A stretch of DNA of 13,708 nucleotides from assembly GCA_034429275.1 (NCBI GenBank), contig DAOUFU010000093.1, forward strand, positions 1-13,708. The letters are read 5' to 3'. This document shows, one piece after another, positions 6,903 through 13,708 of the stretch (position 1 is the stretch's first letter; each line of letters starts with the position of its first letter). The position numbers and the translations under genes were made by a program. Origin of the DNA: DAOUFU01 sp034429275 (GTDB lineage Bacteria; Chloroflexota; Anaerolineae; Aggregatilineales; Aggregatilineaceae). Below the pieces are notes generated by a model, which saw only the letters and a list, made by a program, of their open reading frames with translations, was not told the DNA's origin and did not search any database.

Positions 6903-6946
6903 GCCGGTGCGCGGCGGTGAACCGCGCGCGCCCGGCTATGTTTGTT
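6903..6946 (+). terminator. Possible terminator after the DUF4256 gene
   Basis: A GC-rich stem pairs GCCGG (6903-6907) with CCGGC (6932-6936), and inside it GCGCGG (6909-6914) with CCGCGC (6922-6927), with a four-base bulge on the right. TATGTTTGTT follows at 6937-6946. The T-tract is interrupted, so termination may be partial. Confidence 0.4.
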
Positions 6947-7006
6947 CCCCATCCAGTAAAAAAGTCCTAAAGATTGATCCTGGCCCGCAAAATGCCCTGT
7001 TTTGGA

Positions 7007-7036
7007 TTGGACAAGCAGGGCGTGTTGGATTATAGT
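7007..7036 (+). promoter_or_regulatory. Promoter ahead of ftsQ
   Basis: TTGGAC at 7007-7012 and TATAGT at 7031-7036 are 18 bp apart. TATAGT matches the -10 consensus in five of six positions; the -35 is weaker. The predicted leader to the chosen ftsQ ATG is about 115 bases. A second GATAAT at 7041-7046 could shift the start point. Confidence 0.5.
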
Positions 7037-7156
7037 GTGTGATAATTGTGGGAAACCACCGGTTTTCGCCTGGGCGGGGATGCACGGGGATACCGGACAC
7101 CGCTGAATCGCAGCCTAGCGCCGCCGCGCGGCGGGGACGGGATTGTCAACCGAGTT

Positions 7157-8146
7157 ATGCGCTCACGGACCGACACGCAGGAGCAGCAAGTTCGCCGTAC
7201 CGCCAGCCGGGATCATGTGCGTTCGGCGCGCGCGCCTGCGCCCCTGGGCGCGCCCGACCATGTGCGGCCTGCCGGTGACGAGCGGCCCGGCGACGATCTG
7301 AAGCGCATCCCTCAGCGGATGCGGCCCCGCTCGCAGCGGGTGGAGGCCGTCGAGCCGATCAGCATCAGCCAGCGGCGCGCACAGCGCCGGACGCGCAAGG
7401 CACGGTCGCAGGCCCAGGCGAGCGGGAAGCGCCGCTCGCGCACCATCCATCTGCTGAGCTGGCGGCTGGTGTCGGGCGCGATGGTGATCGGCCTGAGCGC
7501 GGTGCTTTACCTGTTCCTGTCGATGGACGCTTTCGTGATCGCCTCGGTGAGCGTGGGCGGCGAGAAATACCTGGAGCCGGGGGAGATTTTCCGCTACAGC
7601 GACATCGCCGAGCGGCGCATCTTTTGGATCGACCCCCAAGAGGTCGAGGAACGGCTGGAAGCCGTGCCGAATATCGCAGATGCCGAGGTACTGGTCCGCT
7701 GGCCGCCCGATATGGTCCAGATCGTGGTGCGCGAGCGCGAACCGGCCCTGATCTGGGAGCAGGGGGTGCGTGTGTGGGTGGACGTGAACGGCATCGTGAT
7801 GCGCCAGCGCGAAGACCGCGCGGACCTGCTGCGGATCGTGGTGCCGGGCAATTCCGAGCCGCTCAGCGTGGGGTCGCGCATCCCGCAGACGCTGGTCGAT
7901 GGCGCGCTGCTGCTCAAAAAGCGCCACCCGAACATCGATGTGCTGCTCTATGACCCCCAGAAGGGACTCGGCCACCATCACGGGCTGGGCTGGACGGTGT
8001 GGTTCGGTGACGGTAAGGATATGGATACCAAGCTGCTGGTGTATAACCGGCTGGTGGAAGACATCGCCAATGTGATGCAGCCGGGCGAGATCGACATGCG
8101 CGACCCGGATCACCCGGTGGTGTCGGTGCTGTGGTATATCGAGTAA
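7157..8146 (+). CDS. ftsQ: FtsQ/DivIB-type cell division protein
   Basis: FtsQ is a single-pass membrane protein that bridges the cytoplasmic ring and the septal synthase machinery. The 329-residue protein has an unusually long, arginine-rich cytoplasmic region of about 100 residues, one membrane helix near residues 104-123 (LVSGAMVIGLSAVLYLFLSM), then an external POTRA-like domain beginning FVIASVSVGGEKYLEPGEIF and including IFWIDPQEVEERLEAVPNIADAEVLVRWPPDMVQIVVREREP, which is the typical FtsQ pattern. A beta domain follows up to the C-terminus. The ATG at 7157 is chosen; an in-frame TTG at 7046 lies only ten bases past the predicted -10 and is unlikely. No strong Shine-Dalgarno precedes 7157, so a start further inside cannot be excluded. 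The position before ftsA and ftsZ supports the call. Confidence 0.9.
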   Translation: MRSRTDTQEQQVRRTASRDHVRSARAPAPLGAPDHVRPAGDERPGDDLKRIPQRMRPRSQRVEAVEPISISQRRAQRRTRKARSQAQASGKRRSRTIHLLSWRLVSGAMVIGLSAVLYLFLSMDAFVIASVSVGGEKYLEPGEIFRYSDIAERRIFWIDPQEVEERLEAVPNIADAEVLVRWPPDMVQIVVREREPALIWEQGVRVWVDVNGIVMRQREDRADLLRIVVPGNSEPLSVGSRIPQTLVDGALLLKKRHPNIDVLLYDPQKGLGHHHGLGWTVWFGDGKDMDTKLLVYNRLVEDIANVMQPGEIDMRDPDHPVVSVLWYIE

Positions 8147-8175
8147 GGGGGATGTTTGCCGCGCCCCGTGCAGGC

Positions 8176-8181
8176 TAGAAT
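8176..8181 (+). promoter_or_regulatory. -10-like hexamer ahead of ftsA
   Basis: TAGAAT at 8176-8181 lies 53 bases before the ftsA start. A TTTGCC at 8155-8160 is a weak -35 candidate at 15 bp, shorter than normal. It may be an internal promoter between ftsQ and ftsA. Confidence 0.35.
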
Positions 8182-8234
8182 GGCCGGGGGCGGCATCCGG
8201 TTGTGGGTTGTGATGTGAGACGACGACAACAATT

Positions 8235-9488
8235 ATGGGCGACCTGGTAGTAGGGATAGACATCGGCACAACCAAAGTCTGCACGGTGGTGGGCGAAGTC
8301 CGCGACACGGATATTTATGTGTTGGGCGTGGGCATCGAGCCATCGCGCGGGATGCGTAAGGGCATGGTGACCGACGTGAACGCCCTGAGCGCGGCGATCT
8401 CATCGGCGGTGCACAAGGCGGAGCGCAGCAGCGGCTATGAGATCGGGCGGGCGTTTGTGTCAATTGCCGGCCCACACATCGAATCGCTGAACAGCAACGG
8501 CGCGGTCGGCGTGTCGAATACGCGCGGAGTCTCGCTGGCGGACCTGGAGCGCGCGATGGATGCGGCGCGCGCCATCACGCTGCCGCATGGGCGCGAAGTC
8601 CTTCACGTGATTCCGCGTAATTATACGCTGGATGGGCAGACCGGCCTGCGCAGCCCCTTGGGGATGCTGGGCTTCCGGCTCGAAGTCGAGGCGCACGTGA
8701 TCACGGCGGGGACGGCCAGCGTGCAGAACCTGGAGCGCGGCATCGAATCCGCCGGGGTATATGTGGACCGTTTCATCCTCAACCCGCTGGCCTCGGCGGA
8801 CGTGGTGTTGACGCCGGAAGAACGCGAGGCCGGGGTGATGGTGGTGGACGTGGGCGGCGGCACGACCGACATCGCCATGTTCATCGACGGCTCGGTGTGG
8901 CACACGGCGGTCATCGGGGTGGGCGGCCACCTGATCACCAGCGATACAGCGCACGGGCTGCACCTGCCGATCGAGCTGGCGGAAGCGGTGAAGCTCAAAT
9001 ACGGCCACGCCGATCCCAGGGCGGTCAGCCCGCTGGAAGCGTTCCCCATCCAGCCGTTCGGCGAGGAACTGCCCAGCAAGGTGCAGCGGGTGGACCTGGC
9101 TCATATCATTCACGCGCGCGTGGCCGAAATCTTTGAGCTGATCATGCGCGAGGCCAAGCGCAGCGGTTATGATGGCCTGCTCAAGGCGGGCTGTGTGATC
9201 ACGGGGGGCAGCGCGCAGCTGCCCGGCATCAAGACGGTGGCGGCGGACGTGCTGCGGATGCCGGTCCGCATCGCCCAGCCGGAAAACGTGACCGGCATGG
9301 CCGAGGCGCTCAAAAACCCGGCCTACAGTACCAGCGTCGGCCTGCTCAAGCTGGGGCTGATCATGGACCTGGAAGACGATCGGCGCGTTGCGGCCCGGCA
9401 GAACGGCAGGCCATCCGGCAGGCCGCGCATCGGGCGCTTCTTCAAGCGGGTGCTGGATCGTCTGCTGCCCAGCGAGGAGGAGGAATGA
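8235..9488 (+). CDS. ftsA: FtsA, actin-like membrane tether of FtsZ
   Basis: FtsA binds ATP, polymerises at the inner membrane and anchors FtsZ there. The 417-residue protein shows the actin-fold phosphate loops: GIDIGTTKVCTVVGE at residues 7-21 and VVDVGGGTTDIAMF near 200, with the 1C subdomain region between them (including GRAFVSIAGPHIES). CVITGGSAQLPGI marks the adenosine motif. The C-terminal end GRFFKRVLDRLLP followed by four glutamates is the expected amphipathic membrane-targeting helix, preceded by a short basic linker. ATG at 8235 puts the first motif at the normal position, though no Shine-Dalgarno sequence is evident. It lies 88 bp after ftsQ and 296 bp before ftsZ, so ftsA and ftsZ are less tightly coupled than in many bacteria. 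Confidence 0.95.
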   Translation: MGDLVVGIDIGTTKVCTVVGEVRDTDIYVLGVGIEPSRGMRKGMVTDVNALSAAISSAVHKAERSSGYEIGRAFVSIAGPHIESLNSNGAVGVSNTRGVSLADLERAMDAARAITLPHGREVLHVIPRNYTLDGQTGLRSPLGMLGFRLEVEAHVITAGTASVQNLERGIESAGVYVDRFILNPLASADVVLTPEEREAGVMVVDVGGGTTDIAMFIDGSVWHTAVIGVGGHLITSDTAHGLHLPIELAEAVKLKYGHADPRAVSPLEAFPIQPFGEELPSKVQRVDLAHIIHARVAEIFELIMREAKRSGYDGLLKAGCVITGGSAQLPGIKTVAADVLRMPVRIAQPENVTGMAEALKNPAYSTSVGLLKLGLIMDLEDDRRVAARQNGRPSGRPRIGRFFKRVLDRLLPSEEEE

Positions 9489-9601
9489 TCTGCGTCTGCG
9501 GGGTAGCATCCCTGAACCGATCAAGGGAATCATACCCGTTGTGTCACAGGGTGGACCTGGGAGAGTACTACTGGTTGATTTCCCCATTTACAAAAATAAC
9601 G

Positions 9602-9607
9602 TACAAT
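9602..9607 (+). promoter_or_regulatory. -10-like hexamer for ftsZ
   Basis: TACAAT at 9602-9607 lies in the AT-richest part of the ftsA-ftsZ gap, after TTTACAAAAATAACG. No -35 hexamer sits at ideal distance; TTGATT at 9575-9580 is 21 bp away. It would give a leader of about 170 bases before the ftsZ ATG. Confidence 0.5.
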
Positions 9608-9627
9608 AATCGCACTTTGAGCGAATG

Positions 9628-9679
9628 GTGTTGACAGGGGAATTCGGGCCGCCGGGCTTTCAGGCTTACCGGTCAACAC
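9628..9679 (+). promoter_or_regulatory. Inverted repeat in the ftsZ leader
   Basis: GTGTTGAC at 9628-9635 pairs exactly with GTCAACAC at 9672-9679, 36 bases apart. It lies downstream of the predicted ftsZ -10 and so inside its leader. It could close an RNA structure or be a two-site operator. The TTGACA inside the left arm has no -10 at proper spacing. Confidence 0.45.
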
Positions 9680-9784
9680 GGCATTATCAGCCGAATGGTT
9701 CGCAGCGCTGGCGGGGGGAGCAGGCCAGACTCAGCACGTCAACCCGGCAGCAGAGCATGTATTTTTCATGGGAGGGTAGTAGTC

Positions 9785-10987
<1,203 letters not shown>

Positions 10988-11083
10988 CGGCCCGGTGTGC
11001 GATGACCGGCGGGCATGGGCCTGGGCCGGTCCGACAAAGGACGAATGACTGACTGCGTCGCAGGCGCGGGTTTGGTGCGCCTC

Positions 11084-11114
11084 TTGCACAGGACAGCTGC
11101 GCGCCCGGTAGAAT
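11084..11114 (+). promoter_or_regulatory. Possible promoter just before the ftsZ terminator
   Basis: TTGCAC at 11084-11089 and TAGAAT at 11109-11114 are 19 bp apart. If active, transcription would begin near 11121, only a few bases before the terminator hairpin, giving a product of about 60 nt. It may equally be a chance match. Confidence 0.3.
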
Positions 11115-11126
11115 ACCCTCCGCAAG

Positions 11127-11183
11127 CCGCCTTTGGTACGGGTGGTCATGGCCTGCCCGCCCGAACCAGAGGCGGTTTTGTTT
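11127..11183 (+). terminator. Strong intrinsic terminator after ftsZ
   Basis: CCGCCTTTGGT at 11127-11137 pairs with ACCAGAGGCGG at 11165-11175, eleven pairs with one G-T wobble, and an inner stem CGGGTGG/CCGCCCG extends it. TTTTGTTT follows at 11176-11183. It lies 140 bp after the ftsZ stop and separates the dcw cluster from nrdR. The stretch from 10988 to 11126 shows nothing else apart from the possible promoter. Confidence 0.8.
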
Positions 11184-11209
11184 GAGCTGTGTTTGAAAGC
11201 TGGACAGGT

Positions 11210-11248
11210 CTTTAAGAAAGGATTGTGAATGGCTTAAAGTTTCTTAAA
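11210..11248. other. Overlapping alternative inverted repeats
   Basis: TTTAAGAAA at 11211-11219 pairs with TTTCTTAAA at 11240-11248. The same left arm (CTTTAAG, 11210-11216) can instead pair with CTTAAAG at 11233-11239. The two pairings exclude each other. This segment is much more AT-rich than the rest of the window. Confidence 0.5.
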
Positions 11249-11249
11249 A

Positions 11250-11276
11250 TAGTACTGAGGTACCATGTACTAGAAT
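11250..11276 (+). promoter_or_regulatory. Inverted repeat and -10-like site, 5' of nrdR
   Basis: TAGTAC at 11250-11255 is the reverse complement of GTACTA at 11267-11272. TAGAAT at 11271-11276 overlaps the right arm and looks like a -10 hexamer, without a clear -35. It could be a distal nrdR promoter, placing the long inverted repeat at 11300-11363 in the transcribed leader. Confidence 0.35.
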
Positions 11277-11299
11277 GCCTGTTCGTGTTAGGATGAAGA

Positions 11300-11363
11300 C
11301 CACTGAACCACCATATACGGGGGGTGATTAACCCCAATATCCCCCAGATATGGTGGTTAGTGG
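11300..11363. promoter_or_regulatory. Candidate paired NrdR operator in a long inverted repeat
   Basis: CCACT + AACCACCATAT (11300-11316, one bulged G) is the complement of ATATGGTGGTT + AGTGG (11348-11363): 16 pairs in all. Read as boxes, ACCACCATATACGGGGG (11307-11323, + strand) and ACCACCATATCTGGGGG (11341-11357, - strand) agree at 15 of 17 positions. Each matches about 10 of 16 positions of the NrdR box consensus I recall (acaCwAtATaTwGtgt). Their centres are 33 bp apart, about three helical turns, as expected for paired NrdR boxes. Between them, GGGGT (11321-11325) and ACCCC (11331-11335) form a further small inverted repeat. The NrdR assignment is inference from motif plus location. Confidence 0.55.
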
Positions 11364-11382
11364 GATAACAATGTGGGAAACT

Positions 11383-11403
11383 GGGCCGGGCACACACCGG
11401 CCC
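11383..11403. other. GC-rich hairpin upstream of the nrdR promoter
   Basis: GGGCCGG at 11383-11389 pairs exactly with CCGGCCC at 11397-11403 around a seven-base loop. No T-run follows, so it is not a classic terminator. It ends seven bases before the nrdR -10-like site. Confidence 0.45.
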
Positions 11404-11410
11404 GACGCGG

Positions 11411-11416
11411 TAAAAT
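11411..11416 (+). promoter_or_regulatory. -10-like hexamer for nrdR
   Basis: TAAAAT at 11411-11416 fits the -10 consensus in five of six positions. No clear -35 is present, as the hairpin at 11383-11403 occupies that region, which may indicate activator dependence or chance. The leader to the nrdR ATG would be about 75 bases. Confidence 0.45.
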
Positions 11417-11436
11417 AGAGTTAATACTTTTGCGTG

Positions 11437-11467
11437 GCCGCAGTCCGGTACTGTGACCGGAAGCGGC
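11437..11467 (+). other. Structured nrdR leader hairpin
   Basis: GCCGC (11437-11441) pairs with GCGGC (11463-11467), then an AGT/AA internal loop, then CCGGT (11445-11449) pairs with ACCGG (11456-11460) around ACTGTG. It lies wholly between the predicted nrdR -10 and the start codon. Only TTT follows, so full termination is doubtful. Confidence 0.45.
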
Positions 11468-11497
11468 TTTGTCGTCTCTAGAAAGGTTTGCGGCTGT

Positions 11498-12070
11498 ATG
11501 AAATGTCCTTACTGCGGTACCGAAGACAAATCGCGGGTGATAGACACCACCCGCGATGCCCAGGACGGAATTCGCCGCCGGCGCGAGTGCCTGCACTGCT
11601 CCAAGCGCTTCAGCACCTACGAGCGCGTGCTGCGGGCCATCCCGCTGCTGATCAAGAGCAACGGCGCGCGCGAGGCGTTTGACCGCGAAAAGCTGGTGCG
11701 GGGAATCCAGCTCTCGTGTGCCAAGCGCCCAATTCCCGCGGCGGACATCAACGCGATGGTCGATGAGATCGAGACGCATCTACAATCGACCGGGCGCGAT
11801 GAGGTGCCCAGCCGCGTCGTGGGGGATATGGTGATCGAGCGCCTGAAGGAACTCGACCCGATCGCCTATATCCGGTACGCCATCGTTTACCTGGGGCTGG
11901 ATAACCTCACCAGCGTCCAGGGCTTGCTGGACAGTTTGCTGACCGACCAGAACAGCGTCAAGGGGCGGGCCGCCAAACCGGCGGAAAGCACGCCTGCTCC
12001 GGCCAGCGAACCCTCCGGCGGCGAGCAAACCGCCTCGACCGCGCCCAATGGGGCGGGCGAGCGCACCTAA
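11498..12070 (+). CDS. nrdR: NrdR, ATP-cone transcriptional repressor of ribonucleotide reductase genes
   Basis: NrdR binds paired boxes upstream of ribonucleotide reductase genes and represses them according to ATP and dATP bound in its ATP-cone. The 190-residue protein begins MKCPYCGTEDKSRVIDTT, with zinc-ribbon cysteines C3, C6, C31 and C34 (ECLHC), followed by FSTYERV. The ATP-cone spans roughly residues 48-140, including IKSNGAREAFDREKLVRGI and ends in AYIRYAIVYLGL. The last 40 or so residues are rich in Ala, Pro, Ser and Glu and are an extension beyond the usual family length of about 150. The ATG at 11498 is chosen because it starts the zinc ribbon as in other NrdR proteins; GAAAGG at 11481-11486 is a possible ribosome site. 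nrdJ, a likely target, lies 227 bp downstream. Confidence 0.95.
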   Translation: MKCPYCGTEDKSRVIDTTRDAQDGIRRRRECLHCSKRFSTYERVLRAIPLLIKSNGAREAFDREKLVRGIQLSCAKRPIPAADINAMVDEIETHLQSTGRDEVPSRVVGDMVIERLKELDPIAYIRYAIVYLGLDNLTSVQGLLDSLLTDQNSVKGRAAKPAESTPAPASEPSGGEQTASTAPNGAGERT

Positions 12071-12147
12071 ACTGAGGCGGGGCGACGGGGGGTCGCTGCG
12101 CCTGACGAGAACTGACCGTAACGACAAGTCGCGAGTTTTCAGACGTG

Positions 12148-12182
12148 CCCTGCCCGGCGAGGATCATCAGACCGGGGCAGGG
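12148..12182. other. Hairpin in the nrdR-nrdJ gap
   Basis: CCCTGCCCGG at 12148-12157 pairs with CCGGGGCAGGG at 12172-12182, ten pairs with one bulged G, around a 14-base loop. No T-run follows. It could modulate nrdJ expression relative to nrdR or protect an RNA end. Confidence 0.45.
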
Positions 12183-12199
12183 GGTGTGGGATGATTCTG

Positions 12200-12230
12200 T
12201 GTTGAGCACAGGATCGGCACAGGATCAACA
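12200..12230. repeat. 11-bp tandem repeat inside a short inverted repeat
   Basis: GCACAGGATCG (12206-12216) is followed by GCACAGGATCA (12217-12227), ten of eleven bases identical. TGTTGA at 12200-12205 and TCAACA at 12225-12230 flank it as an inverted repeat. It lies about 70 bp before the nrdJ start and may be a regulatory site. Confidence 0.6.
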
Positions 12231-12297
12231 GCGCCGGGTGCGCAGCTTTTTGCCCGGTGATGGTGTGATGTGTGGGATTAAACTGGGGAGAATGACT

Positions 12298-13708
12298 GTG
12301 AACATGACCGATTTTCAAGATGAGCAACCGGCCAGTACGCAGGCGGTGCGCGAACGAGCGAACGGCTTCAAAAAAGTCCCGCTGCCGCCCGACCTGATGC
12401 GCGAGATTCCGCTGCAAGAGAACGCGCGCACCGTGCTGCGCAAACGCTATCTGCGGCGCGGCGAAGACGGCCAGCCGGTGGAGAGCGAGCAAGAGATGTT
12501 CTGGCGCGTGGCCTATCACGTCGCCAAAGCCGAAGAAGAACACGGCGGCGAAGCCGAGCCGGTTGCACGCCGCTTTTATGACCTGCTGACCACGCTGCGA
12601 TTCTTCCCCAACAGCCCGACCTTCACCGGCGCGGGCACGCCGTTGGGGCAGCTTTCGGCCTGCTTTGTGCTGCGGATCGATGATGACATGGGCCGCACCG
12701 GGTCGGGCATCTTCGAGACGCTGCGCGACGCCGCCCTGATTCAGCAGACGGGTGGGGGGAATGGGTTCTCGTTCAGCCGCCTGCGCCCGAAAGGGGCGCT
12801 GGTGCGTTCCTCAAACGGGGCGGCGACGGGGCCGGTGGGCTTCCTGCGCGTGTATGACCAGGCCTTTGGCGAGATTGCCCAGGGCGGAAGCAGGCGCGGC
12901 GCAAATATGGCGGTGCTGCGCGTCGATCATCCTGACGTGCGCGAGTTCATCACCTGCAAGACCGACGAGAACTCGATCACCAATTTCAACATCAGCGTGG
13001 GGATCACCGATGCCTTCATGCGCGCTGTCGAAGCCGATACCGACTTCGAGCTGGTCAACCCGCAGGATGGCAAGGTTTGGCACACGGTGCGCGCGCGCGA
13101 GCTGTTCGATCAGATCGTCCGGCAGGCGCACCACAACGGCGAGCCGGGCGTGCTGTTCCTCGACGCGGCCAATCGCGAGAATCCGGTCCCCCACCTGTAT
13201 GAGCTTGAAGCGACCAACCCGTGTGGCGAGCAGTTCCTGGGGCCATACGAGAATTGCTGCCTGGGGTCGATCAATCTTGCCCAGCACATCACCGATGACC
13301 GCGTGGACTGGGAGAAACTGCGCGAGACGGTCGAGCTTTCTACCCGCTTCCTCGACGATGTGGTGACGGCCAATGCCTACGTGCCCGCCGGGCCGCAGCT
13401 CCGCGAGGCGGCGCTGAATGTCCGCCGGATCGGGCTGGGCATCATGGGCCTGGCGGATATGATGTACGCGCTGGGTGTGCGGTACGGCTCGCGCGAAGGG
13501 CAGGAATTCGCCAGCCAGGTGATCGAGTTCATCCGTTTCCACGCGATGCGGGTCAGTATCGAGCTGGCCGAGCAGCGCGGGCCGTTCCTCGCCATCAAGG
13601 GCAGCATCTATGACCCGGCCCATCTGCGCTGGAAGCCGCCCGTGCCGCTGGTGGAATATACCCACGATTGGGGCCGCCCGCCGCTGGATTGGAACATCAT
13701 CGTGAACG
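12298..13708 (+). CDS. nrdJ: NrdJ, class II (adenosylcobalamin-dependent) ribonucleotide reductase, 5' part
   Basis: NrdJ reduces ribonucleotides to deoxyribonucleotides using a thiyl radical generated from adenosylcobalamin, so it needs no oxygen and no NrdB subunit. The frame is open to the window end, giving 470 residues of a longer protein. Visible motifs in order: PNSPTFTGAG, SACFVL with the first redox cysteine (C122), TGGGNGFSFSRLRPKG, EIAQGGSRRGANMAVL, NFNISVGIT and TNPCGEQFLGPYENCCLGSINL, whose NPCGE cysteine (C309) is the radical-bearing residue. No intein interrupts the visible part and no N-terminal ATP-cone is present. The start GTG at 12298 has GGGGAG at 12285-12290 seven bases upstream; ATG at 12292 or 12304 in the same frame are alternatives. 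The class II call over class I rests on the overall motif pattern. Confidence 0.92.
   Translation, partial: MNMTDFQDEQPASTQAVRERANGFKKVPLPPDLMREIPLQENARTVLRKRYLRRGEDGQPVESEQEMFWRVAYHVAKAEEEHGGEAEPVARRFYDLLTTLRFFPNSPTFTGAGTPLGQLSACFVLRIDDDMGRTGSGIFETLRDAALIQQTGGGNGFSFSRLRPKGALVRSSNGAATGPVGFLRVYDQAFGEIAQGGSRRGANMAVLRVDHPDVREFITCKTDENSITNFNISVGITDAFMRAVEADTDFELVNPQDGKVWHTVRARELFDQIVRQAHHNGEPGVLFLDAANRENPVPHLYELEATNPCGEQFLGPYENCCLGSINLAQHITDDRVDWEKLRETVELSTRFLDDVVTANAYVPAGPQLREAALNVRRIGLGIMGLADMMYALGVRYGSREGQEFASQVIEFIRFHAMRVSIELAEQRGPFLAIKGSIYDPAHLRWKPPVPLVEYTHDWGRPPLDWNIIVN

Noticed and set aside
9631..9659. Canonical TTGACA -35 box ahead of ftsZ
   Set aside because: No -10-like hexamer follows at 16-18 bp; the sequence there is GC-rich. 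The hexamer is better explained as part of the inverted repeat arm.
11445..11467. Cobalamin riboswitch upstream of nrdR-nrdJ, suggested by ACTGTGA in a loop
   Set aside because: Only a short stretch matches. The conserved B12 box and the other helices of that riboswitch class are not found in 11184-11497.
11184..11497. tRNA or other standard RNA gene in the ftsZ-nrdR gap
   Set aside because: No T-loop GTTCRANNC context, cloverleaf pairing or known RNA motif could be found by eye.
12231..12253. Terminator from GCGC-CGGGT-GCGC followed by CTTTTT before nrdJ
   Set aside because: The stem is only four pairs and lies just upstream of nrdJ on its own strand, so it is too weak to call.

Overview
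This window is a stretch of chromosomal backbone from a GC-rich bacterium. Most of it is a division and cell-wall (dcw) gene cluster, all on the + strand: ftsW, murG, a small CvpA-like membrane protein, murC, murB, a DUF4256 gene, ftsQ, ftsA and ftsZ. It is followed by the deoxynucleotide-supply pair nrdR and nrdJ, the latter cut by the window end. The gene order, the B12-dependent class II ribonucleotide reductase, the GGTGGG form of the MurG first loop and the GC-rich dispersed palindromic repeats suggest a Chloroflexota bacterium, probably Anaerolineae-like. That assignment is an inference from general impression, not from any search.

Layout. 1-269 holds a palindromic repeat (copy 1), a hairpin and a -10-like site ahead of ftsW (270-1520). 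A short intrinsic terminator separates ftsW from murG (GTG start, 1625-2740). 2741-3147 has no gene; it carries repeat copy 2 inside a 14-bp inverted repeat, and a promoter for the CvpA-like gene (3148-3678). murC (3793-5196) and murB (5202-6125) are nearly contiguous and clearly co-translated. 6126-6318 holds a degenerate repeat copy, a promoter and a 14-bp tandem duplication ahead of the DUF4256 gene (6319-6870), which looks like an insertion into the dcw order. ftsQ (7157-8146), ftsA (8235-9488) and ftsZ (9785-10987) follow, each with its own upstream gap and -10-like hexamer; the gap before ftsZ is almost 300 bp. ftsZ is closed by a strong intrinsic terminator (11127-11183). The next 314 bp (11184-11497) has no gene but is dense in inverted repeats, including a likely paired NrdR operator. 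nrdR (11498-12070) and nrdJ (12298 to the end) complete the window.

How the genes work together. MurB and MurC act in the cytoplasm on UDP-MurNAc precursors, MurG makes lipid II, and FtsW polymerises lipid II at the septum. FtsZ forms the ring, FtsA tethers it to the membrane, and FtsQ links the ring to the septal synthase. NrdR is the ATP/dATP-sensing repressor of ribonucleotide reductase genes and NrdJ makes deoxynucleotides, so precursor supply for DNA sits beside division. The missing dcw members (mraY, murD, murE, murF, ftsI, ddl) are not in this window. I found no mobile-element genes, CRISPR array, rRNA or tRNA. The most interesting non-coding signals are the palindromic repeat family inside the dcw cluster and the paired inverted operator ahead of nrdR.
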